Positions 33,096-42,614 of a DNA stretch of 64,000 nt are shown here, piece by piece. Every line of letters starts with the position of its first letter. The stretch's first letter is position 1. A program made the position numbers and the translations under genes. The notes under the pieces are model-generated. The model was not told where the DNA came from, searched no databases, and saw only the letters and a list, made by a program, of their open reading frames with translations. Origin of the DNA: Xenorhabdus kozodoii (GTDB taxonomy: Bacteria > Pseudomonadota > Gammaproteobacteria > Enterobacterales > Enterobacteriaceae); NCBI RefSeq assembly GCF_002632875.1, contig NZ_NJCX01000011.1, forward strand, positions 62,001 through 126,000. The letters are read 5' to 3'.

Positions 33096-34187
33096 ATGGG
33101 ATTCAAATGCGGTATCGTTGGCCTGCCTAACGTTGGGAAATCTACATTATTCAATGCGCTGACCAAAGCAGGTATCGAAGCAGCAAACTTCCCGTTCTGC
33201 ACTATCGAGCCAAACACCGGTGTGGTGCCGATGCCAGACCCACGTCTCGACCAATTGGCGGAGATTGTGAAACCTCAACGCATCCTGCCAACCACGATGG
33301 AATTCGTGGATATTGCAGGTCTAGTAAAAGGCGCTTCAAAAGGTGAAGGTTTAGGCAATCAATTCCTGACCAATATCCGTGAAACCGAAGCGATCGGCCA
33401 TGTAGTTCGCTGCTTTGAAAACGACAACATTATCCACGTTTCCGGTCAGGTTGATCCTGCGGCGGATATTGAAGTTATCAATACAGAGTTGGCACTGTCG
33501 GATCTGGATACTTGCGAGCGCGCTATCCACCGTATACAGAAAAAAGCCAAAGGCGGTGATAAAGACGCCAAAGCAGAGCTGGAAGTCTTGGAAAAGTGCC
33601 TTCCACACCTTGAACAAGCAGGTATGCTGCGCTCTTTAAATTTGAGTGCTGAAGAAAAAGCGATAATTCGTTACCTGAGTTTTCTGACCCTGAAACCCAC
33701 CATGTACATTGCCAATGTCAATGAAGAGGGTTTCGAGAATAACCCATACCTTGATACCGTTCGCGCCATTGCTGAGACAGAAGGTTCCGTCGTTGTTCCC
33801 GTTTGTGCTGCCATTGAAGCCGATATCGCAGAGCTGGAAGATGCTGAGCGCGAAGAATTTATGGCGGAATTAGGCCTTGAAGAGCCGGGCCTGAACCGTG
33901 TCATTCGTGCGGGCTATCAGTTGCTGAACCTGCAAACCTATTTTACTGCGGGCGTGAAGGAGGTTCGTGCCTGGACGATCCCAGTTGGTGCAACTGCCCC
34001 ACAAGCAGCGGGTAAAATCCATACTGATTTTGAAAAAGGCTTTATCCGCGCCCAAACTATTTCGTTTGAAGATTTTATCACTTACAAGGGTGAACAAGGC
34101 GCAAAAGAAGCGGGCAAGATGCGGGCAGAAGGGAAAGATTATATCGTTAAAGATGGCGATGTGATGAATTTCTTGTTTAACGTTTAA
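33096..34187 (+). CDS. ychF: YchF, Obg/OLA1-type ribosome-binding ATPase
   Basis: Encodes 363 residues (the E. coli length). The P-loop [14 protein letters not shown] lies at residue 8, with the [20 protein letters not shown] switch region near 67 and a C-terminal TGS domain ([20 protein letters not shown]). YchF prefers ATP over GTP and binds the ribosome. The pth-ychF pair is conserved in enterobacteria. Confidence 0.97.
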   Translation: MGFKCGIVGLPNVGKSTLFNALTKAGIEAANFPFCTIEPNTGVVPMPDPRLDQLAEIVKPQRILPTTMEFVDIAGLVKGASKGEGLGNQFLTNIRETEAIGHVVRCFENDNIIHVSGQVDPAADIEVINTELALSDLDTCERAIHRIQKKAKGGDKDAKAELEVLEKCLPHLEQAGMLRSLNLSAEEKAIIRYLSFLTLKPTMYIANVNEEGFENNPYLDTVRAIAETEGSVVVPVCAAIEADIAELEDAEREEFMAELGLEEPGLNRVIRAGYQLLNLQTYFTAGVKEVRAWTIPVGATAPQAAGKIHTDFEKGFIRAQTISFEDFITYKGEQGAKEAGKMRAEGKDYIVKDGDVMNFLFNV

Positions 34188-34240
34188 GCATTTTCTCTTG
34201 TATTAAGGCATTTCAGGATGCCTTAGACAGACAATATCGT

Positions 34241-34274
34241 TAAAATCCACGCGGTTGCGTGGATTTTAGTTTTT
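34241..34274 (+). terminator. Intrinsic terminator after ychF
   Basis: Perfect 11-bp arms AAAATCCACGC / GCGTGGATTTT, a 4-base loop and a T-rich tail, 55 bp after the stop. Confidence 0.88.
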
Positions 34275-34450
34275 ATCATTCCGCAAAATACGATGATGTT
34301 CTGGTTACCTGTCGTGGCAAAATATGTATCCTCCGTAATTTTTGCCTAATTCTCCTAATTCCCTGTTACTGATACAAAATTTTCCTTTCTGGCGATATGC
34401 TGTATAACGCACGAATAATCATGATTTGTACATAGGTAAGGGAATAAAAA

Positions 34451-35416
34451 ATGAGCACATCGAATCCACAACCCGATAGAACAGAAATTGAGACCCAGTT
34501 ACAACAATTAGCGATTAGAGTAGCCAGATTAACTCCCCCCAATATACATGCGGTAAAGACAGTAATTCCTCAATTAACTCTCTGTCACTTGGAGCAACCG
34601 ATAGAACCAATCAGTTGGCTATATGAACCCAGTGTTATGGTTATTGCCCAGGGAGTAAAACGAGTAACAATCGGTGATCGTTCATACTGTTGTGGCCCCC
34701 AACAACTTTTAGTGACTTCGACAAATATCCCCACCATCACCCAGATTTGCACCGCATCTAAGGAAAACCCCTTTTTTGCCTTGACGTTGAAACTTGATAT
34801 TCAGGAAGCATCAAAGTTAATCATTGAAAATAAGGTCATGATAAAGCGTCAGACTCAGGATACATGTGCATTAGCGGTAACTTCTGCGACCACGGATCTG
34901 CTGAACTGTTTTAATCGTCTATTGGATATATTAAACACACCGGAAGACATCCCCATCCTCTCCCCCCTGATACATAAAGAAATCATCTATCGGCTACTGA
35001 AAAGTGAGTTGGGAGAACGTTTACTGCAAATGGCGACTCAAGAAAGCCCAAGCCACCAAATCAGCCATGCAATTAAATGGCTAAAAGAACATTTTGCCGA
35101 TCCGATTAAAGTCGAACAACTTGCCCAAATCGCCAAAATGAGCGCTTCTTCTTTTCATCACCACTTTAAAGCCGTCACCTCTATGAGTCCATTACAATAC
35201 CAAAAATGGCTACGCCTACACGAAGCAAGACGAATATTGCTGACCCAACACCACAACGCGACAACCACAGCATTTCAAGTTGGCTATGAAAGCACGTCAC
35301 AATTCAACCGTGAATATAGCCGTCTGTTTGGTGAATCTCCCTGCCGAGATATAAAACGGTTTCGGGTAACCCAAATGAAGAAAATAGGCATTATTGGAGA
35401 ATTAGGCAAAGATTGA
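34451..35416 (+). CDS. AraC-family regulator (YqhC-like), probable mdaB regulator
   Basis: Encodes 321 residues. The N-terminal cupin-like AraC_N domain (WLYEPSVMVIAQGVKRVTIG near residue 55) precedes a double helix-turn-helix (about 195-300: LAQIAKMSASSFHHHFKAVT and FQVGYESTSQFNREYSRLFG). Regulators of this subgroup often control an adjacent oxidoreductase and sense electrophiles. mdaB follows 80 bp downstream on the same strand, supporting a regulator-target pair. The ligand is not known. Confidence 0.87.
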   Translation: MSTSNPQPDRTEIETQLQQLAIRVARLTPPNIHAVKTVIPQLTLCHLEQPIEPISWLYEPSVMVIAQGVKRVTIGDRSYCCGPQQLLVTSTNIPTITQICTASKENPFFALTLKLDIQEASKLIIENKVMIKRQTQDTCALAVTSATTDLLNCFNRLLDILNTPEDIPILSPLIHKEIIYRLLKSELGERLLQMATQESPSHQISHAIKWLKEHFADPIKVEQLAQIAKMSASSFHHHFKAVTSMSPLQYQKWLRLHEARRILLTQHHNATTTAFQVGYESTSQFNREYSRLFGESPCRDIKRFRVTQMKKIGIIGELGKD

Positions 35417-35496
35417 CAATAAACAAGCACACATTCAATCAAAATCAGTTCTAAGATAATCCTTGAATTATCAACAAAATAAAATAGAGGATGATT

Positions 35497-36075
35497 ATGG
35501 GCCGCATTCTGATTATTAATTCAGCAAAAGATTTTGGCGAATCAAAAGGAACATTAAATAATACCTTAACCGACGTTATCAGAGATCATCTGATAGAGAC
35601 AGGCCATGATATTCAGGTAACGCAAGTAGATAAAGGTTATGATGTTACCGCAGAGGTTGATAAATTTCTTTGGGCGGATAGTGTTATTTATCAAATGCCC
35701 GGTTGGTGGATGGAAGCACCGTGGATTTTAAAGAAATATGTCGATGAAGTTTTCAGTGCTGGTCACAGTACATTTTTTAAAGATGATGGGAGAACCCGTC
35801 ATGATCCTGCCAAAAAATACGGTTCAGGCGGCCTGGTACACGGCAAGACTTATATGTTTTCGGTAACCTGGAATGCGCCACTGGAATCATTTGAAGATCC
35901 CAATCAATTTTTTGAAGGGAAAGGCATTGACAGTGTTTATTACCCTTTCCACAAAGCAAACCAATTTTTAGGTATGACACCAATACCAACGTTTGCTTGC
36001 TATGACGTGATAAAAAACCCACAGATTTCTCAAGACATTCAACGATTAAAAGAACATTTATCTGCCTTTTTCTAA
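35497..36075 (+). CDS. mdaB: MdaB, NADPH:quinone oxidoreductase
   Basis: Encodes 192 residues from the ATG at 35497, six bases after AGAGG; an ATG at 35491 abuts the ribosome binding site and is less likely. Flavodoxin-fold landmarks match E. coli MdaB: QMPGWWMEAPWILKKYVDEV, DGRTRHDPAKKYGSGGLV and PFHKANQFLGM. It is an FAD-dependent two-electron quinone reductase protecting against redox-cycling quinones. A 105-bp repeat and then a terminator at 36241 follow. Confidence 0.93.
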   Translation: MGRILIINSAKDFGESKGTLNNTLTDVIRDHLIETGHDIQVTQVDKGYDVTAEVDKFLWADSVIYQMPGWWMEAPWILKKYVDEVFSAGHSTFFKDDGRTRHDPAKKYGSGGLVHGKTYMFSVTWNAPLESFEDPNQFFEGKGIDSVYYPFHKANQFLGMTPIPTFACYDVIKNPQISQDIQRLKEHLSAFF

Positions 36076-36116
36076 GTGTTTATTTATGATATTCAATCAA
36101 TCTCAACCTAACAATT

Positions 36117-36221
36117 TATACCAGTCGCCTTTCAAGATGCGTCTTATATCTCCCCGCGCAGCGGGGAGATATAAGCACTTCCATTGGTTTGCAAACTGCA
36201 ACTTGAAGTTGGATTGGTATA
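36117..36221. repeat. 105-bp palindromic interspersed repeat, copy 1
   Basis: Terminal inverted repeat TATACCA / TGGTATA. The central perfect hairpin has 15-bp arms (CTTATATCTCCCCGC and complement) with loop GCA. Conserved flanks GTCGCCTTTCAAGATGCG and GCAACTTGAAGTTGGATT. Three more copies are at 44866, 53944 and 55091. It lies between mdaB and its terminator and is therefore probably transcribed. Confidence 0.9.
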
Positions 36222-36240
36222 TAAAAAATAAATCGCACAC

Positions 36241-36274
36241 ATCCACTTGTATATCAAGTGGATTTTTATTTTTT
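36241..36274 (+). terminator. Intrinsic terminator for mdaB
   Basis: Perfect 9-bp arms ATCCACTTG / CAAGTGGAT with a TATAT loop and a long T-rich tail. Confidence 0.85.
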
Positions 36275-36524
36275 AAAAAATAAACTTAATATAAAACCAT
36301 TCAACCAGAACACAAAAATAACCTATTTAATTATCACATAAGAAATAAAACATTTCATTAATGCTAACAAAGAAAGTTAAACTCATCTAAAGTATTTTTA
36401 CCTACTTTTTATCATCACTTTTTTATAACATGATGAAAAAAAGTATGTTATTTCATTGTAAACAAATTATAAATACAATGATAAAACCAATAGCCAAAAA
36501 CACGTAATACTTGTAAAAATGAGT

Positions 36525-36558
36525 GTGCTGACGTTAGCGACAATACTGACGTCAGCAC
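36525..36558. promoter_or_regulatory. 10-bp inverted repeat upstream of the Cys-rich peptide gene
   Basis: Perfect arms GTGCTGACGT (36525-36534) and ACGTCAGCAC (36549-36558) separated by 14 bp, ending 53 bp before the peptide ATG. No T run follows, so an operator for a dimeric regulator or a leader hairpin is more likely than a terminator. Confidence 0.5.
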
Positions 36559-36611
36559 TATCCATTTATGCTTTTATTCATGTTAATCTCTAACCCTATG
36601 AGGTACGAATC

Positions 36612-36779
36612 ATGAAAAGAAAATTAGCCGCTTGTATACTTACATTGCTTATCGGAACAGTGGTCACAACGAACGCAAACGCATTTATCTGTAAGGCATT
36701 CAATGATAGTATAAAGAGTTCCTGCGATAACGCATGTGGCCTGATAAAAAATGAAATTCTTAAAGGGCTTTGCCTGTAA
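36612..36779 (+). CDS. Small secreted Cys-rich peptide (55 aa), C-X10-C-X3-C-X10-C
   Basis: A 55-residue frame with ATG at 36612, GAGG eight bases upstream and TAA at 36777. The first 24 residues are a textbook signal peptide (MKRK, hydrophobic core, cleavage after NANA). The predicted mature peptide is about 31 residues with four cysteines evenly placed: 10, 3 and 10 residues lie between successive cysteines, with amphipathic stretches between. This symmetric pattern suggests a disulfide-stapled helical hairpin. No family is recognised. An inverted repeat upstream and a long hairpin downstream frame it as its own unit. A toxin, bacteriocin or envelope peptide are all possible. Confidence 0.72.
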   Translation: MKRKLAACILTLLIGTVVTTNANAFICKAFNDSIKSSCDNACGLIKNEILKGLCL

Positions 36780-36921
36780 TTCAGTTATAGGATTACACTA
36801 ATAATAAAAGGCAATGATATTTTAGCGATTATTTAATACGACGCTAGCCTAGATTTTACTGTTACGGTAGAAAATTGAAGTTAGAGTCTAAAAAAATAAT
36901 ATCGAAATGAAGTATTAAGAT

Positions 36922-36986
36922 ATAATGGCGGGATATTTTTGGCGTGACATTTATATCCTCATGTCATAAAATTTTCCCGCCATTAT
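36922..36986. terminator. Long bidirectional terminator-like hairpin
   Basis: Outer 12-bp arms ATAATGGCGGGA / TCCCGCCATTAT, with further pairing inside (TGACA / TGTCA), between the convergent peptide and hydrolase genes. AT-rich flanks give a T run in both directions. Confidence 0.75.
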
Positions 36987-37018
36987 TTATCCTAATTAAT
37001 TGATTATTAATATTTATT

Positions 37019-37849
37019 TTATTGAAAGCCTTCAAGAAATTCGACCAACTTAGGATTAAATAACGCCGAAGCTTCCCAGAACGGCGCATGACCAACACCC
37101 GTTAAATTAAATACTTCCCCCTTCCAAAGGTTCCGGTAATTCAGTCCATTAATATAGTCAAAATTAATATAGGGGTCATTTGCCCCATTAACAATCGCTA
37201 ACGGTATTTCACTAGTTTCAGCCAATAATTTTTGATTTGTTGCCTGAGGAGAAAGAAAAGCCTCAAACATATATTGCCGGGCTAATCCATCTGTCCTTAC
37301 CACCGCGTCAACAATAAAAGGCTCATCAGAGGCATTAGCCCCATAGGTATCAGAGACAAAATTTTTGACATCTTCTTCAGTAAATTCCGCTTTACCCGCA
37401 AGCCCCAAACCAGGCCGAAAACCAAGAGCCACATTTTCTGCACCCACTGATACCGGTGGCGTGCCACAAATCATCAGGCCAACCACCTTAGGGTATAAGG
37501 CCAACATTTCCAAGCCAACATGCCCCCCTAATGACCAACCAAAAACCACCACTCTGTTAATGCCTATTTTTTCCAGTACCTCTATGACCGTACGGGCATA
37601 ACCAGGCATTGAATATGTTTGACGTGGTTCACTGGCATTGGCTGACAAACCATGCCCCGGTAAATCTAATGCCAGAACCCGATATTTTCCTTTTAACCGG
37701 TTAATTTGATGACGAAATATTTCCTTACAACTTGAATTACCATGAATAAATAGAACAGGCAGCCCATTCCCTCCCGTATCGATCAATGAGATACCTGCAT
37801 AACGGGTTTTGATATCATAATAATGAATATCATCATGTGTAGTCGTCAT
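37019..37849 (-). CDS. Alpha/beta-hydrolase, substrate unknown
   Basis: Encodes 276 residues without a signal peptide, so cytoplasmic. Canonical features: oxyanion-hole region LFIHGNSS (near 33), nucleophile elbow GWSLGGH (Ser106), Asp225 in NGANDPYI and His254 in GVGHAPF. It resembles the haloperoxidase/esterase-type hydrolases; the sequence alone does not fix the substrate. The ATG follows GAGGTAG. It is divergent from the TRAP operon across 367 bp, in which I see no further gene. Confidence 0.85.
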   Translation of the reverse strand: MTTTHDDIHYYDIKTRYAGISLIDTGGNGLPVLFIHGNSSCKEIFRHQINRLKGKYRVLALDLPGHGLSANASEPRQTYSMPGYARTVIEVLEKIGINRVVVFGWSLGGHVGLEMLALYPKVVGLMICGTPPVSVGAENVALGFRPGLGLAGKAEFTEEDVKNFVSDTYGANASDEPFIVDAVVRTDGLARQYMFEAFLSPQATNQKLLAETSEIPLAIVNGANDPYINFDYINGLNYRNLWKGEVFNLTGVGHAPFWEASALFNPKLVEFLEGFQ

Positions 37850-38216
37850 TATTCTACCTCCTCAAAAGTCAATAGCGGATTAGTTTAAGAAAGCTATTGA
37901 ATTAGCTGTATTACAAATCATCCGTATTGAATCATCATCAAACGAGAGTGATTTTTTACTAAATTGTGGTTTCCCTTAAAATTAATATGAAATTCACTTA
38001 TAAAACCTGATTTTTTTATCCTCGGCAAGAGGATACTGCGCCCTTCCAGCGCTTAAAATCGATCAGTGATTTCATATTTTCCGTCTATTTTTTTAGGCAT
38101 ACAAAACACCTATCACAAATTTTCAACATAATACTCTGAACCCGATGGGTAATGTTGTATACAAGTTAATGCAAATATTTAACATTTATGACACAACATC
38201 ATCGGGTAATCACATT

Positions 38217-39266
38217 ATGACGATAAAGAATATGGCCTCCTCAAAAGTAAAACTCCTATTGACGGCTATTGTCGCCATTGCTCTGGTCATCATGGCTATT
38301 ACAGGAAAAATGGAAAATGCCAAGAAACGTTTTCTCTCCGTTGCCACCGCTTCCACAGGCGGTACTTATTATCCAATGGGAGTCGGCTTAGCCAATATCT
38401 GGAGTAACCATCTGAAACAAGAGAATATTCAGGTCACGGGGCAATCTTCAGCCGGCTCGATTGAAAATATTGATCTACTCCAAAAAAATGAGGCGCAACT
38501 CGCTATATTACAGAGTTTGATCGCCGTTGAAGCCTATCAAGGTGTCCGAAATTTCAAAAACCATCCTTATCAGGATCTGCGTTCTATCTCCGTTCTTTGG
38601 CCAAATGTTGAACACTTTGTTTTGTTAGACGATAAAGTCAAAGATGGAACGTTAAGCGATATTGCCGGAACACATTTTTCTGTCGGACCGCAAGCCAGTG
38701 GTACTGAGCAATCTACCCTGATTATTCTGCAAGGTGTCAATCTCAGCAAACAGGATATCTATCCTGAGTATCTGGGCTATGGCGATACCGTTTCAGCCAT
38801 GCGGGACGGTCGCCTTGATGGTGGTGCCTTACCTGCGGGTGTACCCGCTTCGGCAGTGACCGATATGTATGCCAGTGGCGTTCCTGCCCGAATTCTCAAT
38901 GTGACGGATAAGCAACTAGAAAAAATCAACGCTATCGCCAACTCATGGTTCCGGTTTGTCATTAAACCAGACACTTACCCACGACAAAAACAGCCTATCC
39001 AAACTATTGCGCAACCCAATATTCTGATGACAACACGCAAAATAGATGAAAAAACCATCTATGAATTAACCAAAGTGATGTTTGAAAACCAGAAGGAAGT
39101 TCACCAGATCCATAGCTCCGCGCAATACATCCTGCCTGAAAACGCCTTAAAAGGTGTTTCCGTCCCATTACATCTTGGTGCCTACCAATATTATCGTGAA
39201 ATTGGCCTGGCTATTCCTGACTATCTTGTACCTCCAGAACTGAAATCGACGGACAGCCAACAATGA
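38217..39266 (+). CDS. TAXI-family TRAP transporter solute-binding protein
   Basis: Encodes 349 residues from the ATG at 38217 (MTIKNMASSK); an ATG at 38145 would add 24 residues. One N-terminal hydrophobic segment (about 10-30) serves as signal or anchor. The TAXI signature is clear: VATASTGGTYYPMGVGLANIW, GQSSAGSIENIDLL and GPQASGTEQST. TAXI proteins deliver organic acids to a TRAP permease. The matching permease gene follows after 66 bp, then an LhgO-type oxidase, which hints at a 2-hydroxy-dicarboxylate substrate. Confidence 0.9.
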   Translation: MTIKNMASSKVKLLLTAIVAIALVIMAITGKMENAKKRFLSVATASTGGTYYPMGVGLANIWSNHLKQENIQVTGQSSAGSIENIDLLQKNEAQLAILQSLIAVEAYQGVRNFKNHPYQDLRSISVLWPNVEHFVLLDDKVKDGTLSDIAGTHFSVGPQASGTEQSTLIILQGVNLSKQDIYPEYLGYGDTVSAMRDGRLDGGALPAGVPASAVTDMYASGVPARILNVTDKQLEKINAIANSWFRFVIKPDTYPRQKQPIQTIAQPNILMTTRKIDEKTIYELTKVMFENQKEVHQIHSSAQYILPENALKGVSVPLHLGAYQYYREIGLAIPDYLVPPELKSTDSQQ

Positions 39267-39332
39267 CTTTTGAGCTGAAACTAACCCTGATTTTCCCATC
39301 ATGCTATTGACCATGATAATTATGGAGTCACT

Positions 39333-41303
39333 ATGAACACTGATAATGTCACATCATCCACGATAGAATTGGATAAAGAAGCAGGTTCAGGCAGTCGCCA
39401 ATTAAGCGGTTTCTATTTGAAGTTTACGACAATACTTGCCATCGCCATTTCCCTTTATGCTATCTATTCCAATGCGTTATCCAATACGCAGGAGTTTTAT
39501 CGTAATGTAACATTTCTTGGTGGCATTCTGGTGTTAGGTTTTATTCTGTTTCCCATTTCTAAGCGTTATTCAACAGCCAAATTCAATTATTGGGATTACC
39601 TGTTTATTCTGCTTACCTTGGTTAGTTATGGGTATTTTTACTTTACTTACACTGACTTGCATGTTGTACGCAACAGCATACCCAATTCCACAGATTATGT
39701 GATGTCGATTATTGGCATCGCTGTATTGTTTGAGGTAGCCAGACGCACAACAGGCTATTTCATACCGGGTTTATCGCTTTTTGCCATCATCTATGCCTTA
39801 TTTGGTGAATATTTCATGGGCATTTTCGGGCATGCCGGATTTTCGCTTGAGCGTCTATTGTTTCGCTTATTTATGACTAGCGAAGGTATTTTCGGCATTA
39901 CCCTATCCACAGCGTCAACGGCAATCATTGTTTTTATCCTGTTTGGCGCATTCTTAAGTGTCAGCGGTGCGACGGCATTATTCAATGATCTTGCTATGGC
40001 AATAGCTGGACGTCGTCGTGGTGGGCCTGCCCAGGTCGCGGTCATTTCCTCTGCTTTGACGGGATCACTGAGTGGCAGTGCAGTTGCCAACGTTGCCACA
40101 ACCGGCACCTTCACCATTCCCCTCATGAAAAACATTGGCCTGTCTCCCCGTTTTGCCGGCGCTGTCGAAGCCGCAGCGTCAACAGGCGGCATGATCATGC
40201 CACCAATTATGGGGGCAGCCGCATTTATCATGGCGGGTTTTTTGGGCATCTCTTATACCACGATTGTCATTGCGGCTATCATTCCGGCACTGCTCTATTA
40301 CGCAGCCCTGATTATCGCGATTGATTTGGAAGCCAAGAAACAAGGATTGCAAGGCATCAGTAAGGAAAATATTCCCAAAGTCAAAACCGTACTCAAGTCC
40401 CGTGGCCTACTATTACTGCCACTCTTTATCGTCATTGGGACTTTATTAACCGGCAAGACCCCGATTTATGCCGGTTTCCTCGGTATTATCGCGATAATCA
40501 TTGCAAGTTGGATCACACCGGATACTTCCGTGCGCATGACTCCCAGAAAAATCGCCTCTGCCCTGAATGAAGCTGCGCGTGGCGCTATTCAGGTGACGGT
40601 TGCCTGTGCAGCCATTGGCGTGATTATCTGTGTTGTCACGATGACAGGAATTGGATCAACCCTCGCGTTCAATATCGTATCCCTGACCAACAATACACTG
40701 TGGATGATCCTGCTTGTCGTTATGTTCGTTTGTATCGTCCTCAGCATGGGGCTGCCTTCGACTGCCTTGTACATTGTTGTTGCAGTGACGGTGTCACCTA
40801 TATTAATCAAAGCGGGCGTTTTACCATTAGCTGCTCATTTCTTTGTTTTCTGGTTTGGCGCACTTTCCAATATCACGCCACCTGTCGCACTCGCCAGTTA
40901 TACGGCTGCCAGTATTGCCCGTTCTGATCCCATACAGACCTCATGGAAAGCCGTACACCTGGCTCTGCCAGGGTTTATCATTCCATTTATTTTGGTCTAC
41001 AACCCTGCATTATTGATGCAAGGCGATGATTTAAATGCCCTATCCATTAGTTATATGATCCTGACTGCCCTGATTGGCATTTATTCACTTTCCATTGCCA
41101 GCGCAAATTTTTGGATGTACAAAACGCATTGGTTAGAAAGAATTCTCTTCGCCATTGCTGCCATCCTTCTCATCAAACCGGGAATGATCACTGACCTAAT
41201 TGGAATAGCGTTGATTATCGTGGCGGGGATCCTGCATTTTTTACGTAATAAATGGGAACATGCAAAAAACAAACATCATGAGGAACATCCTAAAAATGTA
41301 TGA
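39333..41303 (+). CDS. TRAP transporter fused 4TM/12TM permease (DctQM type)
   Basis: Encodes 656 residues with about 16-18 hydrophobic segments. An N-terminal small-subunit-like part is fused to the large permease, as is usual for TAXI-TRAP systems. Signature blocks include GSLSGSAVANVATTGTFTIPLMK, AAASTGGMIMPPIMGAAAFIMA and GLPSTALYIVVAVTVSPIL. It imports solute by sodium or proton symport. ATG at 39333 follows TATGGAG. Its last codons overlap the start of lhgO, so oxidase and transporter are coexpressed. Confidence 0.93.
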   Translation: MNTDNVTSSTIELDKEAGSGSRQLSGFYLKFTTILAIAISLYAIYSNALSNTQEFYRNVTFLGGILVLGFILFPISKRYSTAKFNYWDYLFILLTLVSYGYFYFTYTDLHVVRNSIPNSTDYVMSIIGIAVLFEVARRTTGYFIPGLSLFAIIYALFGEYFMGIFGHAGFSLERLLFRLFMTSEGIFGITLSTASTAIIVFILFGAFLSVSGATALFNDLAMAIAGRRRGGPAQVAVISSALTGSLSGSAVANVATTGTFTIPLMKNIGLSPRFAGAVEAAASTGGMIMPPIMGAAAFIMAGFLGISYTTIVIAAIIPALLYYAALIIAIDLEAKKQGLQGISKENIPKVKTVLKSRGLLLLPLFIVIGTLLTGKTPIYAGFLGIIAIIIASWITPDTSVRMTPRKIASALNEAARGAIQVTVACAAIGVIICVVTMTGIGSTLAFNIVSLTNNTLWMILLVVMFVCIVLSMGLPSTALYIVVAVTVSPILIKAGVLPLAAHFFVFWFGALSNITPPVALASYTAASIARSDPIQTSWKAVHLALPGFIIPFILVYNPALLMQGDDLNALSISYMILTALIGIYSLSIASANFWMYKTHWLERILFAIAAILLIKPGMITDLIGIALIIVAGILHFLRNKWEHAKNKHHEEHPKNV

Positions 41304-42486
41304 CGTCATTATTATTGGTGCAGGATTGGTCGGGCTTGGTGCCGCCCATGCTTTGCAAGAACAACATCCACATTTGCGCTTGCTGATATTAGATAAAGAA
41401 AATGGCGTGGCAGCGCATCAAAGCGGCCATAACAGCAACGTCGTACACTCCGGCATTTACTATGCACCCGGCAGTTTAAAAGCAAGGTTGGCGAAACAGG
41501 GAAACCACACAATATATGCGTTTTGTCAGCGGCATGGATTATATTACGACCGTTGCGGGAAGGTGATTGTTGCAACGCAGCTCAAAGAGCTTCCTTTACT
41601 GGAAAATATCTACCAGCGAGGATTGAAAAACGGCCTTGAAGTCAGCCTGCTTTCGCAAGCCCAACTGAAAGAACGCGAACCTTATGTCAACGGGCTTGAG
41701 GCAATATTCGTGCCGGATGCCGGGATCGTGAATTACCCAGAAATTGCGGCCAAACTGGCCGAAATAATTCAAACCAAGGGTGGCGATATTCATTATCAGC
41801 AGCAAGTCCAAGGTATTTATGAATCGGGTGACCACGTTGAAGTACACACTCAGCAAACCCGTTATCAGGCAAAATGGTTGATAAATTGTGCTGGATTGCA
41901 CAGTGACAGAATTGCCAGGTTAGCAGGCTATGAGACAGGTATGAAGATCGTTCCCTTCCGCGGTGAATATTATGTCCTGGACAGCAGCAAAAACCATCTG
42001 GTCAATCACCTGATTTATCCCGTTCCTAATCCTGACTTTCCTTTCCTCGGTGTCCATTTTACACGAATGCACAACGGCAAACGGGATGTTGGCCCCAATG
42101 CCGTATTGGCATTTAAACGTGAGGGATATCATAAAACAGATTTCAATTTACGGGATTTAGCCGAGGTACTGGCTTACAAAGGATTTTGGAAAATAGCCAC
42201 ACGTTATTTCTGTGAAGGCATGGCAGAAATGCGACGCTCCTTTTCTCGCCAGCTTTTTACCGAAAATGCCCGCCAGCTTATTCCTGATTTGCAACCGGAA
42301 GATATCACACCAGGGCCAGCCGGCGTGCGAGCCCAGGCACTCACTGCCGATGGCAAATTAGTGGATGATTTTTACTTTGTGAAAGGCCGACGTTCACTGC
42401 ACGTTTGCAATGCACCTTCACCAGCAGCCACGGCTTCAATAGAGATTGGCCGAGAAATGATAAGACGATATTTTACTGACTTGTGA
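41296..42486 (+). CDS. lhgO: LhgO-like FAD-dependent L-2-hydroxyglutarate oxidase
   Basis: Encodes 396 residues from the ATG at 41296 (MYDVIIIGAGLVGLGAAHAL), which begins the Rossmann FAD motif; it overlaps the permease gene by 8 bp. Conserved blocks VAAHQSGHNSNVVHSGIYY, PFRGEYYVL, NHLIYPVPNPDFPFLGVH and PAGVRAQALT match E. coli LhgO (YgaF). LhgO oxidises L-2-hydroxyglutarate to 2-oxoglutarate, passing electrons to the quinone pool. No glaH/csiD is present, unlike the E. coli operon. The TRAP system upstream suggests the substrate is scavenged from outside. Confidence 0.88.
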   Translation: MYDVIIIGAGLVGLGAAHALQEQHPHLRLLILDKENGVAAHQSGHNSNVVHSGIYYAPGSLKARLAKQGNHTIYAFCQRHGLYYDRCGKVIVATQLKELPLLENIYQRGLKNGLEVSLLSQAQLKEREPYVNGLEAIFVPDAGIVNYPEIAAKLAEIIQTKGGDIHYQQQVQGIYESGDHVEVHTQQTRYQAKWLINCAGLHSDRIARLAGYETGMKIVPFRGEYYVLDSSKNHLVNHLIYPVPNPDFPFLGVHFTRMHNGKRDVGPNAVLAFKREGYHKTDFNLRDLAEVLAYKGFWKIATRYFCEGMAEMRRSFSRQLFTENARQLIPDLQPEDITPGPAGVRAQALTADGKLVDDFYFVKGRRSLHVCNAPSPAATASIEIGREMIRRYFTDL

Positions 42487-42614
42487 GGATTAGGATGTTT
42501 CAAACTGACAGATACCGAAAAAGCGGTGACTGTCAGTGATGTCATTAACCCGTAAAACGATGGCCCGCTATAAAACAGGCCACTTGTTAGATTAATTCGC
42601 ATTGTTTATCCCAC

